Assembly (NCBI GenBank): GCA_009889625.1
Contig: WTZU01000006.1
Coordinates: forward strand, 1 to 55,489
Source of the DNA: Candidatus Hikarchaeia archaeon HikBin5
GTDB taxonomy: Archaea > Halobacteriota > Halobacteria > Halobacteriales > Hikarchaeaceae
DNA: 55,489 nt
Reading direction: 5' to 3'
Part shown: in pieces, positions 48,964-55,489 of the stretch
Position numbering within the stretch: position 1 is the stretch's first letter
Layout: every line of letters starts with the position of its first letter
Made by a program: the position numbers and the translations under genes
The notes under the pieces: generated by a model
What the model was told of the DNA's origin: nothing
Database searches by the model: none
Seen by the model: the letters and a program-made list of their open reading frames with translations, nothing else

Positions 48964-51582
48964 ATGATTGATTTTCCAGAAACTTATAACCCAAAAGAAA
49001 TTGAGCCAAAATGGCGAGATAGTTGGCTTCACTCTGGTATCTATAATTATACGGACACTGGGGCAGATGATTATGTAATTGACACTCCTCCTCCTTACCC
49101 CACAGGAAATTTCCATATTGGAAATTCACTAGGTTGGTGCTATATGGATTTTGCCGCACGGTATCATCGACTCCAAGGTTATGATGTTCTGTTTCCTCAA
49201 GGTTGGGATTGCCATGGCTTGCCCACTGAAGTCAAAGTAGAAGAGAATAATAACGTCCACCGAACTGAAATGCCCCGGGATGTCTTCCGTAAAATGTGCG
49301 CTGAATATACAGAAAAACAAATAGAATCTATGAAACAAGTTATGTTGGACCTAGGATTTTCTCAAGATTGGAATCACGAGTTCAGAACCATGGATCCTCA
49401 TTTCTGGGGAACGACACAACTTTCCTTCGTAAAAATGCATTCTAAAGGGCATATCTACCGAAGTGAACATCCTGTAAATTGGTGCCCTAGATGTGAAACA
49501 GCAATCGCAGATGCCGAAGTGGAAGCCCTCGATCGAGAAGCAACTCTTCATTATTTGATTTTTCATGGAACCAAAGACAAAAATATTCAAATCGCAACCA
49601 CGAGGCCAGAATTGTTAGCTGCTTGTGTGGCCATTGTTGTTAATCCAAATGATTCAAGGTATGCATGGGCCCTCGATGAAATGTTTACAGTTCCCTTATT
49701 CAAACATGAAGTTCCAATATTTTCAGACGATTCTGTAGATCCAGAGTTTGGTACTGGAGCTGTGATGATCTGCACATTTGGGGATAAACAAGATGTTTCA
49801 TGGTGGGCCGAATACGACCTACCTCTTCGAGATATATTCACAGAAAACGGCCGTCTAGGAGAGCTCGCTGGGAGCTATGCAGGATTAACAATCAACGAAG
49901 CTAAAAATAAAATTGTGACTTCCCTAATTAAGGAAAATCATCTAACCAAAACCGAAAAAACAGATCAGTCTGTTGGCGTCTGTTGGAGGTGTGATACTCC
50001 CATTGAAATTTTAAGCCGTGAACAATGGTTTGTCAAAGTGGATTCCAAAGATATACTTGAAAAGGCAAAATCTATAGACTGGGTTCCTTCTCACATGTTC
50101 CTACGATTAAAGGAATGGGCCGAAAGCATGGATTGGGATTGGGTTATCAGCCGGCAGCGCGTATTTGCAACTCCCATCCCTGCCTGGTTTTGTTCGTCTT
50201 GTGATTACATCGCCATCGCAAAAGAGAATGAGCTTCCTGTAGACCCAACTGAAACCATCCCCTCTATCGAGACGTGTCCAAAATGCGGATCCTCAACTTG
50301 GACCCCTGAAGAAGATGTGATGGACACTTGGATGGATTCTTCAATAACTCCTCTATATGTTCGTGGATGGCCAGAAAAAAGTTTTACCCCCACTTCTCTC
50401 CGTGAACAAGGACATGATATTATTAGAACATGGGCGTTCTATACTATTTTGAGAACTGCAGCACTAGTTCAACAAGAACCATGGAAAGAAGCTCTTATCA
50501 ATGGAATGGTTTTCGGCGACGATGGGTATAAGATGTCAAAATCCAGAAATAATTTCGTTCAACCCACTGAAGTCATTCAAGAGTATTCTGCCGATGCATT
50601 CAGACAAGCGATAGCCTTGGGCGGTCACCCTGGAAGCGATATTCAATTTCAATGGAAAGAAGTCATCAGTGCTTCTAGATTTTTAACAAAATTGTGGAAC
50701 ATAGTCCGATTCTCATCTTCTCATTTTGATTCCGACCTCCCTTCTTTGGAAAATCCAGCATATCGAGACGCAGATTGGTGGTTATTCAATAGATTAAATT
50801 CTCTTATAATTGAAATTTCAAAAGATATGGAAAATTATCGATTTGATTCCTCCCTACGAAAATTAAGAGATTTCATTTGGCACGATCTAGCTGATAATTA
50901 TATAGAACTCGTCAAAGGTCGTATTTATGGGGAACAAAGTCCCGAGAAATCAGCAGCACTGCACACTCTGTATGTCACATTACATGCACTTACTATAATG
51001 CTATCTCCTTTTGTTCCTTTTATTTCTGAAGAATTGCATTCTAGACTACCTCAAACAAAAAATAGTGTTCATGTTTCTTCTTGGCCAACTACTATTTCTA
51101 ATATACCCGATGTTGGTGTTTCTGGAGATCTAATAATAGATGTGGCCCAGCGAGTCCGTTCTTGGAAAGCAAATACGGGAATGGCACTCAATGAACAGAT
51201 AACCAATGTAGATATATATGTCTCTGGAGACCTCTCTTTCGACACTTCAGATTTATCCGCAGCTATCAATGCACCTATCTCTTTAAAATCAGGAAAACCA
51301 GATTTGAACCTAGTCCCTTCTGGGATAGAAATCGACTATAGTTTAATCGGTCCTCTCTTCCGTGAAAAGGCAAATTCCGTTGTTTCCGCGATAAAAGAAT
51401 TGCCTTTAGACGAAATAAAATCCCAACTTGACAAAAATGGAACTCTCTCTCTTTTGATAGACAATTCTGAAATTTTAATAGATCAAAACGCCATTACAAT
51501 AGAGGAAGAATATCAAACAGATGAAGGAAAAGAAATCAATGTTATTGCAGCTGAACATGCTACAATTCTAATCTCCATTTGA
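48964..51582 (+). CDS. valS: valyl-tRNA synthetase
   Basis: PPPYPTGNFHIGNSLGWCYMDFAARYHRLQGYDVLFPQGWDCHGLPTEVKVE; DGYKMSKSRNN; anticodon-binding domain. Confidence 0.97.
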   Translation: MIDFPETYNPKEIEPKWRDSWLHSGIYNYTDTGADDYVIDTPPPYPTGNFHIGNSLGWCYMDFAARYHRLQGYDVLFPQGWDCHGLPTEVKVEENNNVHRTEMPRDVFRKMCAEYTEKQIESMKQVMLDLGFSQDWNHEFRTMDPHFWGTTQLSFVKMHSKGHIYRSEHPVNWCPRCETAIADAEVEALDREATLHYLIFHGTKDKNIQIATTRPELLAACVAIVVNPNDSRYAWALDEMFTVPLFKHEVPIFSDDSVDPEFGTGAVMICTFGDKQDVSWWAEYDLPLRDIFTENGRLGELAGSYAGLTINEAKNKIVTSLIKENHLTKTEKTDQSVGVCWRCDTPIEILSREQWFVKVDSKDILEKAKSIDWVPSHMFLRLKEWAESMDWDWVISRQRVFATPIPAWFCSSCDYIAIAKENELPVDPTETIPSIETCPKCGSSTWTPEEDVMDTWMDSSITPLYVRGWPEKSFTPTSLREQGHDIIRTWAFYTILRTAALVQQEPWKEALINGMVFGDDGYKMSKSRNNFVQPTEVIQEYSADAFRQAIALGGHPGSDIQFQWKEVISASRFLTKLWNIVRFSSSHFDSDLPSLENPAYRDADWWLFNRLNSLIIEISKDMENYRFDSSLRKLRDFIWHDLADNYIELVKGRIYGEQSPEKSAALHTLYVTLHALTIMLSPFVPFISEELHSRLPQTKNSVHVSSWPTTISNIPDVGVSGDLIIDVAQRVRSWKANTGMALNEQITNVDIYVSGDLSFDTSDLSAAINAPISLKSGKPDLNLVPSGIEIDYSLIGPLFREKANSVVSAIKELPLDEIKSQLDKNGTLSLLIDNSEILIDQNAITIEEEYQTDEGKEINVIAAEHATILISI

Positions 51583-51649
51583 CCATCACAATAGACCTTT
51601 GTAACACACAACAAGTAAATATCTGAAAACCAATAGTCCTTTACGAAAA

Positions 51650-52471
51650 ATGGATTCTATTTTTAATCAAGATCTGGATTCCACACTCCAAACAATTTTT
51701 TTGGAAAATAAAGGGCAAATTTTCGTAGTTGGTCCCTCACAAAGATTAATTGCATCTCTGGCCAGTTTATTATTCTCCATTGCTACTCCCCCTTCTGTTA
51801 GGATATTATCTGATTTTTCTGCCATTAAACAAGCCACGAGCGATTTTATTACGGCCGCTTATCTATCGGATCTATCTGCTGTTGGGACCTTGGAACTCAG
51901 AACTGTAGAGATCTTGCCAACAAGTGATCTACTGTTGACTAGCAAATCTCTGATCACTGTGATACCTGCTGGAAATTCGACACTAACACTCACCACCCCT
52001 GCTCAACCGATCACAGAAGATGTATACACTTTCTATGATAATTTATGGTCTCAATCCATACCTTTTCATGTTACTACTCCTCCATTGTCAGTTGTTCTCG
52101 ATTCCCTTCAATCCCGCTTTGGAAACAATATCGAATCCGATTTCTCTGCTGCCCTCCCTTCTCTTCGAAAACTCCCTTCGATTTATGATTTCATAGATGA
52201 AGTAGCGTTAAGCTTATTGGTCGGTGCTAGGAACCAACTACTCTTATACGACCTTTCACGTTGGGGAGAAGATATAGGTCTGGCAAGTAGGGCTACCTTT
52301 TCAAGAACTAAACAACTATTAGAACAAATAGATCTAATCACCACCGAAACTGTCCCAGTAAGTGTAGGCCGTCCACGCCTCCGTCTCCAATTAAACCACC
52401 CAAATTTCCAAACTTGCCCGCCTGAAAAATTATTAACCGAAATACTAGAATTGCACCCTCGCAATGAATAA
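51650..52471 (+). CDS. TbsP/DUF5821-like putative regulator
   Basis: 273-aa ORF between valS and YcaO; C-terminal WGEDIGLASRATFSRTKQLLEQIDLITTETVPVSVGRPRLRLQLNH looks like a winged-helix region; placement as in haloarchaeal DUF5821 genes (from memory). Confidence 0.6.
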   Translation: MDSIFNQDLDSTLQTIFLENKGQIFVVGPSQRLIASLASLLFSIATPPSVRILSDFSAIKQATSDFITAAYLSDLSAVGTLELRTVEILPTSDLLLTSKSLITVIPAGNSTLTLTTPAQPITEDVYTFYDNLWSQSIPFHVTTPPLSVVLDSLQSRFGNNIESDFSAALPSLRKLPSIYDFIDEVALSLLVGARNQLLLYDLSRWGEDIGLASRATFSRTKQLLEQIDLITTETVPVSVGRPRLRLQLNHPNFQTCPPEKLLTEILELHPRNE

Positions 52472-52496
52472 ACATCTGTAACGCACATGTTCTAAC

Positions 52497-54248
52497 GTGC
52501 AAATAGGTATCGTTGGGAATGAAAATGGTGCGATTTCCCTCCAATCTACAATCCAACAATTGGGATTTTCCACTACAATTCTTTCTCAAAATTCCATTTC
52601 CTCCTCTGGTTTAAACGAATTTTCCACTATCCTAGCAATTGATCATACTGGGTCCTCTTTATTTGATCAAATAAACAAGAATATAAATTCAATTTGGATA
52701 GCAATAGAACTCGGTGGTGTCGGTGGTTATTCTTTTCCAAAAATAGCTGGTTCCATTTCTATATTTACTCCCAATACGGCATGCTATACGTGCCTCCAAC
52801 GTAGAGTCAAATCCAACCTATCTTCTCTGACCAATTCACCTTCTCAATCACAGAATTCCATTTCTCCAGATTTTGAACCTATAGTTGGATTTATTTCTGC
52901 ATATCTGACAATTCTCATCTCCAACTCTAATATTACACATAGTCATGTTTTTGAAGTTTCAAATTTCTCTGTAGAACAAATTAGAGATAAAAACACCGCC
53001 ACTGTTACACAGAGATTTTTACTTCCCCTCCCTCATTGCCCATCAAATGATCATTGTTTACATTCGCCCGCTTCTGGTACTCCCTCAGAACGAGCAGAAT
53101 ACGCAATCGATGAACGTATTGGGATTATTAATACAATTTCTGAAGCAGAGTCATTTCCAGCGCCATATTATCTATCGAATCTCTGCGAAACAAATTCTTT
53201 CTCTTCTCAATCTGTGAAAAAACAAGCAGCAGGAGTGGCTATCAATTGGGATGATGCCTTTATGAAAACAGCAGGAGAATCTCTGGAGCGATATAGCTCT
53301 GGAGTTTATAATTCCAATTCGTTTATATCTAGTTCTGCCTCCCACCTCGAAAATTCAATTTCTCCTAATTCTTTTGTACAGCCCACCCCCGATCTTTACC
53401 AAGACGAATTAATAGATTGGATCTCTGGAGTTGACCTCTGCTCTAATAAAACTGTTTACTTACCTGCTGAGTTTTCCATATTTCCTCCGCCTTCTGAATA
53501 TTATAAACCGGCAATAACCACTGGCCTTGCAATAGGAAATACACTCATAGAAGCTCAACTTTCAGGCCTCTATGAAGTCATTGAGAGAGATGCAACTATG
53601 CTCTCTTGGTATTCTACAAATCCGCCCCCTGAATTCCTCCCCGATTCTCCCGATTTTGATCTCTTATCTCGAATGGCTAGTTCCCAAGGGCTTGCAACTA
53701 CTGCACTGCTGGTGACTCAGGATATAGATATACCTATAGTCACTGTCGCTGTCCATCGATCTTCTGAATGGCCAAACTTCGCTGTTGGTTCTTGTTCAAA
53801 TATAGACCCAAATAAAGCCGCGATTGGTGCTCTTTGCGAAGCGTTACAAAATTGGATGGAATTACGTTCTATGGGCCTTGACATCGCAAATAATCAACCA
53901 TCCTCTATAGGCTATTATTCTAGCTTTCCCAAAGATGCCAAATCTTTTCTAAATGCTAGTAATTCCCTTCTACCCACTGACATTGATACTCCCCTCTTTT
54001 CAGACTCATCTGAAGAATTATCTTTTATCATAAATCATCTAAATTCATCAAACTTGTCGGCATATTCGATTAGACTTACTCCTCTTGACATAGCTACTAT
54101 CGGATTTGAATCCGTTCGCATAGTTATCCCTGAAGCACAGCCTCTTTTCTTTGGGAAGCCCTTCTTTGGAACTCGAGCGAGAAATGTTCCCCCTTCTCTC
54201 GGCAATTTTAGATCTAGACTAGACCGATCTCCGCATCCCTATCCTTAG
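52497..54248 (+). CDS. YcaO-domain cyclodehydratase with N-terminal ocin_ThiF-like partner region
   Basis: AGESLERYSSG, GLAIGNTLIEAQLSGLYEVIERDATMLSWY, AAIGALCEALQNWMELRS; Cys pairs CYTC and CPSNDHC in N-terminal half; C-terminus ...RLDRSPHPYP. Confidence 0.9.
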   Translation: MQIGIVGNENGAISLQSTIQQLGFSTTILSQNSISSSGLNEFSTILAIDHTGSSLFDQINKNINSIWIAIELGGVGGYSFPKIAGSISIFTPNTACYTCLQRRVKSNLSSLTNSPSQSQNSISPDFEPIVGFISAYLTILISNSNITHSHVFEVSNFSVEQIRDKNTATVTQRFLLPLPHCPSNDHCLHSPASGTPSERAEYAIDERIGIINTISEAESFPAPYYLSNLCETNSFSSQSVKKQAAGVAINWDDAFMKTAGESLERYSSGVYNSNSFISSSASHLENSISPNSFVQPTPDLYQDELIDWISGVDLCSNKTVYLPAEFSIFPPPSEYYKPAITTGLAIGNTLIEAQLSGLYEVIERDATMLSWYSTNPPPEFLPDSPDFDLLSRMASSQGLATTALLVTQDIDIPIVTVAVHRSSEWPNFAVGSCSNIDPNKAAIGALCEALQNWMELRSMGLDIANNQPSSIGYYSSFPKDAKSFLNASNSLLPTDIDTPLFSDSSEELSFIINHLNSSNLSAYSIRLTPLDIATIGFESVRIVIPEAQPLFFGKPFFGTRARNVPPSLGNFRSRLDRSPHPYP

Positions 54249-55477
54249 ATCCCAAGAACTGCCCTCAAAAGATCTCGTATACCCGGACCTAGTCCTACTG
54301 CAATTATCACAATTACAAGTAACATAGTCCAACTAGGATTGGCGTCCATTGATTCTTTATCGAAGATATAAATCACTAATGTTGCAGCTACTATTTTAAC
54401 CACTAAAAACAACCAAGCAGTGCCAATCAAACTTGTTATCCAATCGGGAAATTGAGATCCTATTTCTACTAATCCTTTATTAACAGGGTGTTTTGGTACT
54501 AGGTTTCGTTGCATACCTCCTGTCAGTCTATATACCCAATCTATGCCAACCACATTTGCCACTCCATCTAAAATTTGAGACCACAAAATAACCAATCCAA
54601 TTTCCCCAACCCCACTCGTAATTTCCCACCCTTTTTGATTTATAAACCACCACATCCCACCCGTAATGATGGTAGTACTAACTAGTACGACAACTGCTAT
54701 TTCCCAATACACTTGGATGTAATCTCGTGAGATAACAAGCCAACCCAGATACCCCAATATAGAACCGAGGAGTATTACTCCAATTCCCACTAGACTTTGA
54801 TCATATCTCTTAACAAGTCCCATCTCTTCTAATTTTACAGAACATAGTATTGCCATCAGCGTGATCACGAACATCGTCCCATATATTACTGGACTTATTA
54901 ACAATATATTAAGTGGATAACTAACAGTAGCTTCTATACCTATTGGGACAATGTCATTTGCATCTTCAACCACTCTGAGCGCCCCTCCAAATAACATATA
55001 AGGAATCAATGAAAAAACTAGTTGTTTATCTAGGGTGATTCCTATCTTTAAGAATATTTTTGCCACTACAAAAAGCAACAATATCAGTGCAATCGCATAC
55101 CCAACTTCAGATACATAAGTATACCCTGGATATGCTATTATATCTTCTACCCCTGGGCACATGTTTGTGTATGGTAAAACTTCAAAATCCCGGACGATTC
55201 CCATCCCCAATCCCGGAGGGGGAGAAACCCCCTTTACAGCACAAGCCGATCCAGTTGCATCTGCAAGTATTGGGCCCCAAAAGTAACGCCAAAAGATGTC
55301 ATATATGGTTCCTCTAAATATTATACATGGCATTAATACAATGGAAATTAAAGCAATTTTGAACCTCATCGACCACGATCCTATATCCCCCCATCTATCC
55401 ACAAGAAATTTTAATTTCCCATCTTCTGTAGGTTTCATAATAGTTCTACTTAGATACTTTTTATTTGATTTCAGCAA
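54245..55477 (-). CDS. DUF63 family integral membrane protein
   Basis: 410 aa, multiple TM helices, RVVEDANDIVP and DPSW/QILDGVANVVGID patterns typical of DUF63. Confidence 0.85.
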   Translation of the reverse strand: MLKSNKKYLSRTIMKPTEDGKLKFLVDRWGDIGSWSMRFKIALISIVLMPCIIFRGTIYDIFWRYFWGPILADATGSACAVKGVSPPPGLGMGIVRDFEVLPYTNMCPGVEDIIAYPGYTYVSEVGYAIALILLLFVVAKIFLKIGITLDKQLVFSLIPYMLFGGALRVVEDANDIVPIGIEATVSYPLNILLISPVIYGTMFVITLMAILCSVKLEEMGLVKRYDQSLVGIGVILLGSILGYLGWLVISRDYIQVYWEIAVVVLVSTTIITGGMWWFINQKGWEITSGVGEIGLVILWSQILDGVANVVGIDWVYRLTGGMQRNLVPKHPVNKGLVEIGSQFPDWITSLIGTAWLFLVVKIVAATLVIYIFDKESMDANPSWTMLLVIVIIAVGLGPGIRDLLRAVLGI

Positions 55478-55489
55478 ATATAAACCCGA

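Noticed and set aside
1-55489. CRISPR array, transposon, integrase, toxin-antitoxin or phage genes
   Set aside because: No regularly spaced repeats, no transposase/integrase motifs, and nearly all ORFs are housekeeping or recognisable families.

Overview
The window is about 55.5 kb of gene-dense, low-GC archaeal chromosome. Its gene content is euryarchaeal and allied to the haloarchaea: TBP, Pelota, RqcH/NFACT, Elp3, Cdc48, NMD3, RadA, RfcS, L37e/L39e/L31e/L18Ae, aIF6, FtsY/SRP54, AlaS, ValS, a SAMP-like modifier, a TbsP/DUF5821-like gene, YcaO and DUF63. The low GC suggests a non-halophilic or marine sister lineage of Halobacteria (inference). There are two tRNA genes: Leu(GAG) on the minus strand and Arg(UCU) with a 30-nt intron. 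Two ribosomal protein genes missing from the ORF track (L37e, L39e) and the 5' end of a larC gene were found by eye. I saw no CRISPR array, transposase, integrase or prophage. The best leads are: (1) a full-length YcaO cyclodehydratase-like protein with a fused N-terminal partner-like domain and a C-terminal PHPYP motif but no RiPP precursor nearby; (2) a fusion of an archaeal CTP-dependent riboflavin kinase-like (DUF120) domain to a HAD phosphatase; (3) an unassigned structured, GC-rich intergenic element at about 19.81-19.95 kb; (4) a perfect inverted repeat between divergent modE-like and molybdate/tungstate ABC genes; (5) an OCD / ferritin-like / small ORF / SDR cassette; (6) sufU inserted into the aIF6-ftsY-srp54 cluster; (7) a strong strand composition bias that appears to shape protein composition.
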